A stretch of DNA of 64,000 nucleotides from Chamaecrista fasciculata (taxonomy: Eukaryota; Streptophyta; Magnoliopsida; Fabales; Fabaceae), in contig QANZ01026059.1 of assembly GCA_003254925.1 (NCBI GenBank), forward strand, positions 1 to 64,000. The letters are read 5' to 3'. The translations under genes were made by a program, and so were the position numbers. Under the pieces are notes generated by a model, which was given only the letters and a program-made list of their open reading frames with translations, had not been told where the DNA came from and did not search any database. This document shows, one piece after another, positions 47,120-57,800 of the stretch (positions are counted from its first letter, which is position 1; every line of letters begins with the position of its first letter).

Positions 47120-49126
47120 GAGCAAACCCCCTTTTTGGTCCCTCAATTGTTACTGAGTCGAGGAATCGGTCCCTCAATTGTGGGAAACTACAACTCAGTC
47201 CCTCAATTGTACAATCTCGTTTACGTTTTGGTCCCTCACGTCTGGTCCGTTAGTGATAGAGGTGTTAAGTGATGACGTGTCACCGTTATCTGCTTAGGTG
47301 GCCGTTAAATGCTTAGTTGAGGGACCAAATCCTCGACTCAGTAACAATTGAGGGACCAAAAAGGGGGTTTGCTCAAATTAGTATCCAACTCATTTCCACT
47401 TGACACCTCATTAAAACTACTCTCTTGCAATTTGGTCCCAAAACCCCTAAATCCCCTAAAACTTTTTTTTAATCCTCTTATTCATCTTTTTCATCTTCTT
47501 CATTCATTTTAGTCCCAAATGCTAAAAATAAAATTGTAAAGTATCCCAAAACCCTTCCAAACATTCCAATTTAGTCCTTAAATGTATTAAAAACCCTAAA
47601 ACTTAAGCCCCAAACTCTAAACCCTAAACCCTAAAATCCTAAACTCTAAACCCTAAAACCCTAAACCCTAAAACCCTAAATTCCTAAAATTGTAAAGTGT
47701 CCCAAAACTCTTCCAAACATTCCAATTTAGTCCTTAAAAGTATTAAAAACCCTAAAATCCTAAAACCCTAAACTCTAAAACCCTAAACCCTAAAATCTAA
47801 AACCCTAAACCCCTAAACCCTAAATCCTAAACCCCTAAAAAAACTACTCTCTTGCAATTTGGTCCCTAAATCCTACTTTCCTCTTCATCTTTCATCATCT
47901 TTCATCATCTTCATCTTCTCATCCACTCCAAACCCCAAACCACAAAACCCTAAAACTACACAACCAGAAATCACCAAAGATTACACAAGTTTCATCAATT
48001 CATCAATTCTTGATTAAAAAAAATTAGTTCATCATCAGTTCATATCATCATCATCATCATTCATCAGTTCATCATCCAAAAATTTAAAAAAAAAAATCAG
48101 TTCATCATCAGTTCATATCATCATCATCATCATCATTCATTTGCCGAAAAGCTCTCGTGGCAGCGAAGGAAGGAATCGAGAAGCTTAGAGACTCATGAGA
48201 GAGAAAGCAAGTCGCGACAGAGTGAACATGTGGCGTCGTTGAGCTTTCCATGGAGTGAACCTGATGGTCGCGACAGAGACTCAAAAGCGAACGGCCGAAA
48301 TGGGTAAACGACGACGGCGACGACGAGTTTTCATCATCAGTCGCAGGCATTCTCTCGGAATTTCTTCAAAATCGAAAGAAACCCCAAACTTTCTCCCCCA
48401 ATTCGAATTCGAGCGAGAGAATGTTTAAGGATTTGATGAATCGAGCCATTTTGATGTTTGAGGATTTGGTTGAAGCAGTAGGATCGGCGGTGAGGAATGA
48501 AAGATGAGAGAGGAATAAGGATGAAGATGAAGATGAAGAAATTAGGGTTCAGGGACTAAAATGTTTTTTTTAATTATGATTTAATAAATTGAGAATAATG
48601 GGATAAAATGAATGAACTCAAAGTAGATTTTTTTTAGGGTTTAGGGTTTTATGGTTTTTAATACATTTAAGGACTAAATTGGAATGTTTGGAAAGGTTTT
48701 GGGATACTTTACAATTTTATTTTTAGGATTGGGACTAAAATGAATGAAGAAGATGAAAAAGATGAAGAAGAGGATTAAAAAAAGTTTTAGGGGATTTAGG
48801 GGTTTTGGGACCAAATTGCAAGAGACTAGTTTGAATGAGGTGTCAAGTGGAAATGAGTTGGATATTAATTTGAGCAAACTCCCTTTTTGGTCCCTCAATT
48901 GTTACTGAGTCGAGGATTTGGTCCCTCAACTAAGCATTTAACGGCCACCTAAGCAAATAACGGTGACACGTCATCACTTAACACCTCTATCACTAACGGA
49001 CCAGACGTGAGGGACCAAAACGTAAACGGGATTGTACAATTGAGGGACTGAGTTGTAGTTTCCCACAATTGAGGGACCGATTCCTCGACTCAGTAACAAT
49101 TGAGGGACCAAAAAGGGGGTTTGCTC
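47120..49126. mobile_element. Mutator-like element, 9-bp TSD TTTATCATA
   Basis: The 2007-bp element is flanked by perfect TTTATCATA (47111-47119 and 49127-49135). Its arms are inverted for about 500 bp. Each arm begins with a 255-bp module (47120-47374 and 48872-49126) that is itself a foldback, both ends of the module being GAGCAAACCCCCTTTTTGG or the inverse. The interior has CCCTAAA-type repeats (47600-47835) and a GC-richer gene-like segment at 48130-48500. No transposase is seen. Confidence 0.92.
47590..47840 (+). repeat. degenerate telomere-like CCCTAAA repeats
   Basis: Irregular AAACCCTAAA and AACCCTAAAACCCT units occur within the Mutator-like element. They are too imperfect and too short for a real telomere. 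'aaccctaaa' is also common in plant leaders, so this may come from captured 5' sequence. Confidence 0.7.
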
Positions 49127-49551
49127 TTTATCATACCACTTTACTAACACCAAAACAAACACTAAAATAACACTCTTGTATTCTCCTTTATTTTTACCAT
49201 TTTTACCCCTATACAACTTTAAAATACCAATACAATTACTTCAACCTACCACAATCATTACACACCCTTTAAAATAATTTCACATCATAATTTCTCTTTT
49301 ATCTCTCATTTTCCCAAATTCCATTTACTAAAAACCCCCTTTATAACACAAATCCTTTATCTCTCCTTTACTATCTTCCCCCTCCTTTAACTTATAACCC
49401 CGTCCAAACAAACCCTTAGTCTAACATATTATTTTGGATGGGTGAAACCATGTCTTACTTATGTAATGGTTCAAATCCGTGTGAGCCTTTACCGAAAACA
49501 TGAGATTTCTAAAGTGATAAGAGTTTGGTTTCATTTTAAAATGGTGGGGAT

Positions 49552-49939
49552 TGTTAGAATATTTTAGAATAAAGAAATGTATTATTTGAAAAGTTGTGTT
49601 GTTATATTTTAAAATTTATTTAATATGAAAAGGTGTGTACTGAGTTGTGACTTTAAAGACAGAACGTTTCATTTAAATAAATAGTTGTGACTTCAATTGA
49701 ATAGACATTATATCAAAAGGTATAAGGAATCTTTTTAATGGCATTACTTCATGGTGTATATAAACCCTCACCATTTCACAACAAATGAATGAATCTAATT
49801 GTCTTTATCTTGGAGTGCACACATAGATAAATACAAACTGTCACTTGGAAGCGGTTATTATTGTCTTGGCTTGAGTTTTGGAAGTGCAATCCATACTCAA
49901 GGGTCTTCATTGTATCTTAAAGGAAATTTGTCGGTTACA
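49552..49939 (+). repeat. 3' LTR of the 36.7-kb copia element
   Basis: It begins TGTTAGAATATTTTAG and ends TTTGTCGGTTACA. It has the same TATA box (TATATAAA at 49757-49764) as the 5' LTR. About 45 extra bases near 49635-49690 ('agttgtgacttt' repeated) distinguish it from the 5' copy. Confidence 0.82.
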
Positions 49940-50024
49940 GATCAGCCTAAAAGTGGACAGGTTATTTGGCCTTCTTTTAATATGTTTATACTAATAATAT
50001 ATTATAGTTAGATCAATTAATATG

Positions 50025-51606
50025 CTAAGGGTAACACTAAAGTGTGGTAAAATAAAGTGGAAAAAATAAGTTAATTAGTGTTTATTTATTGTACTTTATA
50101 AATAGGTGCTACTTAATGGTTTATTGAGTGTTTCAGATATTCAAACAAGGCCAAACAAAGAGGGAAATATCATAATATTCTAGAAGATCACGTCAAGCAC
50201 AAGATATTCTTGTGTCGTTGGATGAGCCGCCGGCGCAAGGATGGTAAATCCCATGGCGCAAGTATCTGAGAGGAATATGACGTCAGCAAGTAAGCTTTAG
50301 CGCAATATTGTGTTGCGCCGTCTCTTGAGCCAACGGCCCAAGTTGGAAATCTCGCGGCGCAGATTAATCCGGAGCATTAGAGGATAATTTGGACGACTAG
50401 GATTCAAGATACGAAGAAGATATAATCGAAATATCGCAGATATTTCGGTGTGCTTCCGTATTGGGCCGCCGGTGCAAGCAACGACCCAAGCGCAAATTGA
50501 TTCCTTGACTTGCGGACCAAGCACACTACCCAGTACTATAAATAAAGGTCGTCATTCCACGCTCAAAGCGCTCATTCCAATTCCAATAGAGAAATAGTTT
50601 ACTTTAGAATAGTTCTCTGCCTAGAGCATGAGTAACTAAATAGGTAGATACTTGAGGAATGCCTCAAGGATATGACTTGAGTTCATCGTAGTTCGTTGTA
50701 GAGTTCAGATGTTGATGTTGCGTTTATGAGGTATGATCAACTCTTTCAAAGGTAATTGTTGAAGTTGTTTATATATTAGATTTGTAGATCAATGCTTTAT
50801 TAGGGAATGAAACCTTGACATTCCTGGAGTTTGTCTCTTTCACGATTAATAAAGTTGTTCTTTAGGGTTTGCTAAAGAGTGTTCTATCTATCTTATAAAT
50901 ATGAGTAGAATTATTATTAATATATATATATATATATTTGTTTATTGTTCTGATACTGCAATAATATAGATTGCCTTGAAGAGCTTTGACAAATTGCTCA
51001 TAACCTAGTTTGGTTGAGTGATCTACCCTAATCTTATGTTCTCTCTCCATTGTTTGATTGATTGTGTTTAAAGTTTAAATACATAAGTCTAACTTGGTTA
51101 AGTAAATGCATATCAATTATCTATTCTCTATGATGAATGAACTATGATAGTCTATCTTTAGGGTTTTCTCTCAAGTATTGTTTTGACTCGATTGTTCTTA
51201 TTAAATCGTGACAACCCTCAAGAATAGAAGTTACAACCTTCGTCACAATTCTCTTAACCTCATCACATTGAGTTCTGCGAGAGATCCGGCCTTGGGTTAG
51301 CATCTATACTATATTTTAATAAAGGCCAAAGTCCTATTTTGGTCGTCCAGTTATGCTCAGTGTTCCAAATTGGTCCCCCAATTATTTTTTGTTCCATATT
51401 GGTCCCCCAGTTATGCAAAATTTGACAAAGTTGGTCCCTCTAACAGTTTCCCTCCATTTTTCTGTTAAAAAAAAGATAAAATTGATTTTTAACTCCTAAA
51501 AGTTTAAATTCTTTGCATAAAAGACCTTTTTCTCTATAATAGAACCAAAATGTAAGAAAGAAGAAATACATGGGGGTTTTAGTTTATTTTACACAAAAAA
51601 AACAAC

Positions 51607-51657
<51 letters not shown>

Positions 51658-52369
51658 TCACAGTCACCTCCGCCGAAACCCTAGATCTTCGCATGACATC
51701 AACTTCGACTCCCTCCTCTCTGATTCTGTCAGTAATGACACTTTGGCCAGCGAAGACAAGATCGACGCCCTCGATTTTGTCGAAGAACAACAGCAGGAAG
51801 AGGACGATCTCAGAACCATGGAAGTCGAAGAAGAAGACGAGCCCCACAGGGCCTTCAGTAAACGTTCGATTGAGGAATGGGACGTGGATAGAGGATTTAG
51901 TTATGTTAAAATTGGGTAGGAGAGCTTTGCCATTACGAGAAGGTTGGGGGGAATGGTTCGATAAGAAAGGTGATGTTGAATTCGACTTTGGAGGTTTTGA
52001 ACCCTCTAGAGAGAGNGTAAAATAAACTAAAACCCCCATGTATGTCTTCTTTCTTACATTTTGGTTCTATTATAGAGAAAAAGGTCCTTGATGCAAAGAA
52101 TTTAAACTTTTAGGAGTTAAAAATCAATTTTATCTTTTTGTTTTAACAGAAAAATAAATGGAAATTGTTAGAGGGACCAACTTTGTCAAATTTTGCATAA
52201 CTGGGGGACTAATATGGAACGAAAAATAACTGGGGGACCAATTTGGAACACTGAGCATAACTGGGGGACCAAAATAGGACTTTGGCCTTTAATAAATATA
52301 GTTATACTTGCGAGGCTCAAGTATAATTAAATTTGATTCGCTTGACACCTTATGACGGGTGTCGCATCA
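50025..52369 (+). repeat. 5' LTR of an Athila-like Ty3/gypsy element (start approximate)
   Basis: The end is fixed by the primer-binding site just after ...GGGTGTCGCATCA at 52369. The start is approximate, because no clear TG and target duplication is visible. It contains a TATA box (TATAAATAA at 50537-50545). GCGCAA/GCGCC motifs cluster upstream of it at 50225-50500. The LTR is interrupted by a Mutator-like element at 51324-52287. Confidence 0.7.
51324..52287. mobile_element. Mutator-like element, 9-bp TSD TTTAATAAA, captured segment
   Basis: The 964-bp element has 270-bp inverted arms (51324-51597 and 52016-52287) starting GGCCAAAGTCCTATTTTGG, flanked by perfect TTTAATAAA (51315-51323 and 52288-52296). 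The interior has a CT microsatellite (51611-51655) and a 350-bp GC-richer segment. That segment reads as an acidic coding piece (NFDSLLSDSV, then EEQQQEEDDLRTMEVEEEDE, then RSIEEWDVDRGFSYVKIG), then after a shift REGWGEWFDKKGDVEFDFGG. This looks like a captured host exon fragment. The source gene was not recognised. Confidence 0.92.
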
Positions 52370-52374
52370 AGTTT

Positions 52375-52392
52375 TGGCGCCATTGCCGGGGA
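52375..52392 (+). other. primer-binding site, Athila/gypsy type
   Basis: TGGCGCCATTGCCGGGGA follows the LTR end by a few bases. It is one base from TGGCGCCGTTGCCGGGGA, the site used by plant Athila-type gypsy elements and usually assigned to tRNA-Asp. Confidence 0.85.
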
Positions 52393-52599
52393 ACTCTTTC
52401 TTGAATTCCTAAGAAAATTGTGATTTGTTTTTGAGTCTTTAATTTTTCTGAGTCTTTATATTTTTTTAGTCTATTTTCGTTTTGTTTTAGAGTCTCTATT
52501 TCTACTTTGAGTCTTTTATTATTTGTTTAATTTGTTTGAGTCTAGTTTAATTTTAATTTTATTATTGTTTAGTTTTATTATTTTAGTTATTTTATTTTT

Positions 52600-53865
52600 T
52601 AGTATATGCCTAGGAGACCTTTAGAGCCTATAGTTCTCCTAAATTTAGATTTAGATAAAACACTAAGATCCATAAAAAAAATAAAAGAGTAGTAAACATG
52701 GAAAACTAAACAACCGTAGGTTAGAAAATCAAGAACGCGAAGAAGTTTGCCAAAATCAAGGTCTAGACAATGGACGTCCTAGACCGAGAAGATCTATTAG
52801 AGAAGCATCCCAGTCTAACGAACAATATGAGGTTCAAATAAACGCGTTCCCTCAAATCCAAACGGATTTTGAGATCAAATGACCACTTTTCAATGGATTA
52901 CCTAAGTTTCACGGATTAGCCAGTGAAAATCCTTTTACTCATTTGAATAATTTGTATCTTCACTGTCGAACCATGAAACCCCTAGCACCAAGCATAGAGG
53001 ATGTGATGTGGAAAGTATTACATCTCAGTATCTCACACTCGAAGGTAAGGTGCTAGAGTGGTATACTCATTTGGGAACGTATGAACGGACAGCTTATCTG
53101 TCCTGGGAAGTATCTCACACTCGAAGGTAAGGCGCTAGAGTGGTATACTCATTTGGGAACGTATGAACGGACAGCTTATCTGTCCTGGGAAAATCTTAGA
53201 AGATCGTTTCTCGATAAATACTTTCCCGAAGCTAAAGCATCTGCCGCTAAACAGCAAATCTCATCCATAGAACAACGAGATAACGAAACGTTACTCGAAT
53301 ACCTAACTAGATACCAGGACCTTTTAGTAAAGTGTCCTAATCACCAATATACTAAGGAGCAGATAGTGGAGTACTTTTGTAGTGGACTCCTAGACGACGA
53401 GACCAATCATATTGACGCCGCGTCTAATGGATCCATTACGAAGTTGGATGTCAAGACCGCATGGGACTTAATCATGGAGATCGCCTTCAAGCGAGAAAAC
53501 CGAAGAAGACGTATCCGTGCAGTCAAGAGAATAGTAACAAATGAGTCAGACCTGATGATGGAGAAATTGGCATCAGACATTGACAGTTTAGCCATAGCTG
53601 TTAAGGAAATGAATACCAAGTTAGCCACTTTGCCAAGAAAGGTCGCTCTTGTGACCACACCCTACTCTATGTGCGATTCACATCAACATGGAACTAGGGA
53701 TTGCCCCCATCAACCCGAGGAAGTATCGGTCATGTATCAACAAAGCCCTAGTCAATTTCCTAAAAGATTTGACAATAGATTTAGGAATGGAAATTATTTC
53801 CAAAACCAAAACTTTAATAACCCAGCTCCTCAAAGACAAAGTCTTTCTTCAAACGAAACTGACAC
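52600..53865 (+). pseudogene. Athila-like gypsy gag, truncated and frameshifted
   Basis: An open part (53081-53865) reads as gypsy gag: KALEWYTHLG, then LSWENLRRSFLDKYFPEAKA, then SIEQRDNETLLEYLTRYQDL and FCSGLLDDE. A zinc-knuckle-like CDSHQHGTRDCPH follows near 53670-53710. The first part (52600-53080) has many stops. An 82-bp tandem duplication causes a frame shift. Gag ends abruptly against the MITE fragment at 53866; no protease, polymerase or 3' LTR is in the window. Confidence 0.85.
53027..53190 (+). repeat. 82-bp tandem duplication within gag
   Basis: 53027-53108 and 53109-53190 are near-identical (AGTATCTCACACTCGAAGGT...), differing at a single seen base (T/C in AAGGTGC/AAGGCGC). Since 82 is not a multiple of three, the duplication shifts the gag frame. 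Confidence 0.95.
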
Positions 53866-54190
53866 TCTGAATTCATCACATTTGAATTTGAAACGAGAGA
53901 GATATGATCAACTTCGCTTGTTTGACCATAAAACGAACTATCTACTTTTAGAACCGATTTGACCTCATTTGCTAACAGCCCCAATTGGATAGAGAAAGTA
54001 CTGTTTGAAATCGATACATAATTTTAAAATCGTCACATTTGAATTTGAAATAAGTCATATTCAATAGTTTGGGACCAAAATGAAATATTTTGCCAACATT
54101 TAGAACCAGTTTGAACATTTTGAAACATAATGGACCAAAATGAACATTAAAGCATATATTTAGGACCAAAATGACCCTTTAACCTAAGAT
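53866..54190. repeat. truncated copy of the AAACGAGAGA foldback MITE
   Basis: This matches the right two thirds of the element at 35466-35973 (tttgaaacgagagatatgatcaact, then ggaccaaaatgaacatta). It joins the gypsy gag with no left arm, so its insertion or a later deletion ended that element. Confidence 0.75.
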
Positions 54191-54896
54191 AAAACCCCTC
54201 TTCCAGCCCTTACTCTACGTTTGAAATCATGTCATGTTGCTATAATTACATTTGGGTGCCAAGGAAATAAAACACTTGAAAACTTTTTCCAGTTTAGAGA
54301 TCCTTTGAAGCATTTTACGATATACGACAAACAAAAAACTTTAACGAATAAAATAAACAAAATAAACGGAGTTCACTCCCTCCAAATTTCACAAAACACA
54401 TCAAAACTTCAGAGGATCTTAACCAAACTTTTCCACTACTTGTGACTAAAAGTTCATCAAAACAAAACCTCTTGTATGTACAGCCAGTGTACATGAGATA
54501 TTCTTCCTGCTAAAAATTAGAAAAAAAAGGAAATAAAAAAGAGCTACTATTCTAAGAGGCAAAATTCCTAGAGTCCACATCAACCTTTGCTTTCAAAACA
54601 ATCCAACTAAAATCAGGCCAAGAAAAAAAAAGCAATCCAACCAAAATATATGTATTTCCAAAAGCATGAATTGGTCCTAAACAAGATCAACAACTCTTCT
54701 TTTATAACAATTTTGTTGAAAGAATACTAAAGGCTGCTACTCCCAGCAACAATAACATTTTCTATCTGAATGCCCATGATAAAGAACAGGCCGCCTACAA
54801 TTTAGTAACAGTAAGCCGGTGTAATAAACCAGATGACTTTTGCTAACCCTGATTTACCCAAGCTAAGAATTTGAGGTGACACAAATTGCCTCACCT
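54191..54896 (-). other. 3' flank of the TIGR01589 gene
   Basis: No gene is seen. Minus-strand sequence after the stop codon at 54897 is probably its 3' untranslated region, with AATAAA-like stretches present. The short plus-strand frame at 54221-54445 has no domain. Confidence 0.4.
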
Positions 54897-57800
54897 TTAT
54901 TTAGATTTCTCCTCATCTGACTGGGAGCATGGGGGATCAGAATTAACGAAGAAATCATCCACTGAAACGAAAAAAGAGTTAATGTTACCAACAAAAATTA
55001 ATTCTCAACTATAGAATTATTAACTAATAACATAGCTGCCATTAAAATATAGTTTTCCAGTTATTTTTCACCAGAATTATCGAGTTAAGACATTTTTGTT
55101 TATAAGCAAAACGACAAGAAAAAAAAAGTTCTATTCAATAACCATTACCTATATCCTGTTGATCTGGAGATTCAAGCAACATGTCTGAATCAGATGGCAA
55201 AAATGGTGAACCAGGATAGTTTCCCAGGGCTCCTAAATCTGCAGCAATTTAAGATGATTCATATTCAAAGCAAGATGTACACAAGGGCAAAACACAACTA
55301 AATATTTTTGCAGCACCCTTGACCACACTTTCATCATTAACAGAGACTATACATCTATCAACTACTGACTTGGAATTCATAGCATTGAAGTCTTCCATAT
55401 AGCAACAAAAAAAAAACAGCAGTACTTAGTTCATCTATAAAAACAGGGTCACAAAAAACTATTTAGGGGTATTGACAGTTAGATTATTTATGTCAGTTTG
55501 TATTTGTTATTTGCATGTGGGTGGCCTGATGCATAGTTGGCCACTTATGCAGACCTAGTAGGTTGTTGAATGTCATCTGATAGTATAACAAATCAGAATA
55601 GGGAATATGTGAAGTCAGTTGTGAGTTATTAGCTAATGAGAATTTACTTAAATTTCTCTTCCCTGCTTCCTCTGATTTTCACTTAGTTCTATCTTTTGAG
55701 CCATGGGGTCTGTCCAAAGAAAAATCTACCCACTATCAGTCTTTGTTGTGGGAAAAATGCTTACGTTTGGCATTAGATAAGAGAACTGCAGTAAATGAGA
55801 AACAAGTTTCAGGAGTGCAAGAATTGATTTGCGACTCTCACGCTGCAAATAACTGAAGCAATGAACTCATCAAAGCATCACCATCCATTGGAAAGAATTT
55901 GAGCATAGCAAGCCTATGTGGAGGCTTTCAAGAATCAATTTGGGACATCCTATGATAATGCGATTAAAAAAATTGATGCAGTTGAAGCAACAAGGAAAAG
56001 TGACAGATCAGCAAGATTCCATAGACAATCTGGTATGCAAGATAAGTTTGCTGAACAAATATAAGGCTAGTTGTCATATAAATGACTTGAAAGAGGAAAC
56101 TACAGTAGGTGTCAAGTTGTTTAACCCTACTACTCTATTGGATGCAAGGAGATCGACAAAATTATAGGAGTAAAATTCCAAGTGATGTCAGAGCTAGGAT
56201 CAACCTTCAAGGGCCGGTTTTAGGGTGGGTTCCCGGCACTTGCTTAGTTCTCCACCAAGTGATGTCAGAGCTTGGATTAACCTTAAAGGAAAGGACTACT
56301 TGTGGAGGGTGCAACCTAACCAGCCCATGAGGAGCATATATTGAAGCTCCAAAGGATTAGGTACGGCTGCAAATAACACGTGAACCATTCTCAACATATG
56401 CCCCTGTCAAAAGTCTAGTGCTACTGCGATGGATAGGGAATTGGTATGATTGAAGGTGTTAGTGCTACAGCTATGGATGGGGCATTGATGAGATTTAATA
56501 AAATCATATGCATGACTGCAGCTTCCTTGACTGCTTCAAGTTATCCAATTGTGGTAAAGATTTTTAAAGGGAGGAAGTATAGACACGACACTAACTAGGG
56601 GTAAAACAGTTACATTAGCTATATTAGTTTATAATTGTTATTTTCATGTGTTTGGCCACTTATGCTGTGCTCAGCTGGCAGGTTGTCGGATCTGACAGGA
56701 TAATATAACAAAGAAGGAAGAATGTGAAGTCAGTAGTGAGCTTATAAGAATTTACTCAATTCTCTTCTATCTTCTCTTTTCTCAGTTCTCTCCCTGCTTT
56801 TCCTCTACTTTCTGACTGACGTGGATAACTTCTACAGCACAGCATAACAAAATTGATAATTTTAAAAAGGTTTCTTCAAGTGCTAAATTTTAATTGAAAA
56901 AACTGATAGCATATGGCTAAAAATACTTCACTTTAGTTTTGTTCAGTCGAAATATGTTGCAAGTGTTGTGGCCAAAATAATAGATATCTCAAGGTAAATT
57001 GATCAAAAACAACAGCACAGCAACAATTTTCCTACATTAAAAAATGAGTAAGAAACTCAGGAAATGACCCAGCCCAAACTAAATATAAGTTTCACATGTC
57101 CAAAAACCTACTCTTTGGGGATTGCTGATTAAAAGCTAAGTAAATTTCTATCACACAAGACTAAAAGAAGAGATACCTCCCAAGTTTGACAAATCTGCTG
57201 TTAGATCAGTAAGGCTAAAGTTCCACTGAATTTGATCCAATGATCTGGAAATTCCTGCGTTGCCATCAGGTGCAAGTTGCAGTCCAACTGAGCTTGCCAC
57301 ATCAGATGTAAATGCTGTATCCATAGCCGATGCATCTGCACCCATTCCTGATATTTCTGATGCAGTGAAGGGGAAATGACCACTCGAAGCTACTGACGTA
57401 GGACTCACTGCCATCTCTGACATGGATGACATGGCACTATTTGGTGGAATAACAGGAGGCATGTCAGGAGCACCATGGTCCATCACCATACTTCGACAAG
57501 GACAAAAAGCAGCTGGCATTAGCAGAATTTCTAGCAAACAAAATACTTCAAGGAGAGGAAAGTAAGAAGTTTCTCCACGTTCCATTAATTCAAATTATCT
57601 AAATATTTAAAGTCCATGACAGCCAAAATAAAAAAACCAAAGCATGACATGTGTAATTCAGAAAAATATGCAGAGTACACAAATTTGTTTTCGAGCTATC
57701 ATATTTTACATGTAGATAACTTTTTATATTGCAGAGAAATACTTCAAAAGATATATTAAAAAGCCTTCAAAACATGACCACGGACCACTGTAACAAACTA

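Larger units (their letters stand above)
45602..49415. mobile_element. second TTA-flanked DNA element, carrying a Mutator-like insert
   Basis: The block starts GGCTGCATTTGG and ends CCAAACAAACCC, a partly matching inverted repeat, and is flanked by TTA (45599-45601, shared with its neighbour, and 49416-49418). Removing both blocks rejoins copia tail sequence with one TTA. The right end repeats 'ctcctttatctctcctttac', also found inverted near the left end. It holds a tandem repeat block and the Mutator-like element at 47120-49126. No transposase is seen. Confidence 0.6.
36686..49939 (+). mobile_element. decayed copia element split by nested insertions
   Basis: The 5' LTR (36686-37029) and 3' LTR (49552-49939) are homologous and both start TGTTAGAATATTTTA. 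Between them lie gag, a pol lacking protease and integrase, and 9.6 kb of later insertions: solo LTRs at 39497-43978 and DNA elements at 44289-49418. Copia tail sequence survives at 39377-39496, 43979-44288 and 49419-49551, ending in the purine-rich ATGGTGGGGA before the 3' LTR. Flanking bases (AATTA, GATCA) do not match, so the ends are decayed or rearranged. Confidence 0.85.

Noticed and set aside
47590-47840. Possible true telomere
   Set aside because: Units are irregular (AAACCCTAAA mixed with AACCCTAAAACCCT), the block is short and it lies within a mobile element.
51611-51655. Serine-leucine repeat protein encoded by the CT run
   Set aside because: It is a simple microsatellite inside a Mutator-like element, and the frame has no other support.
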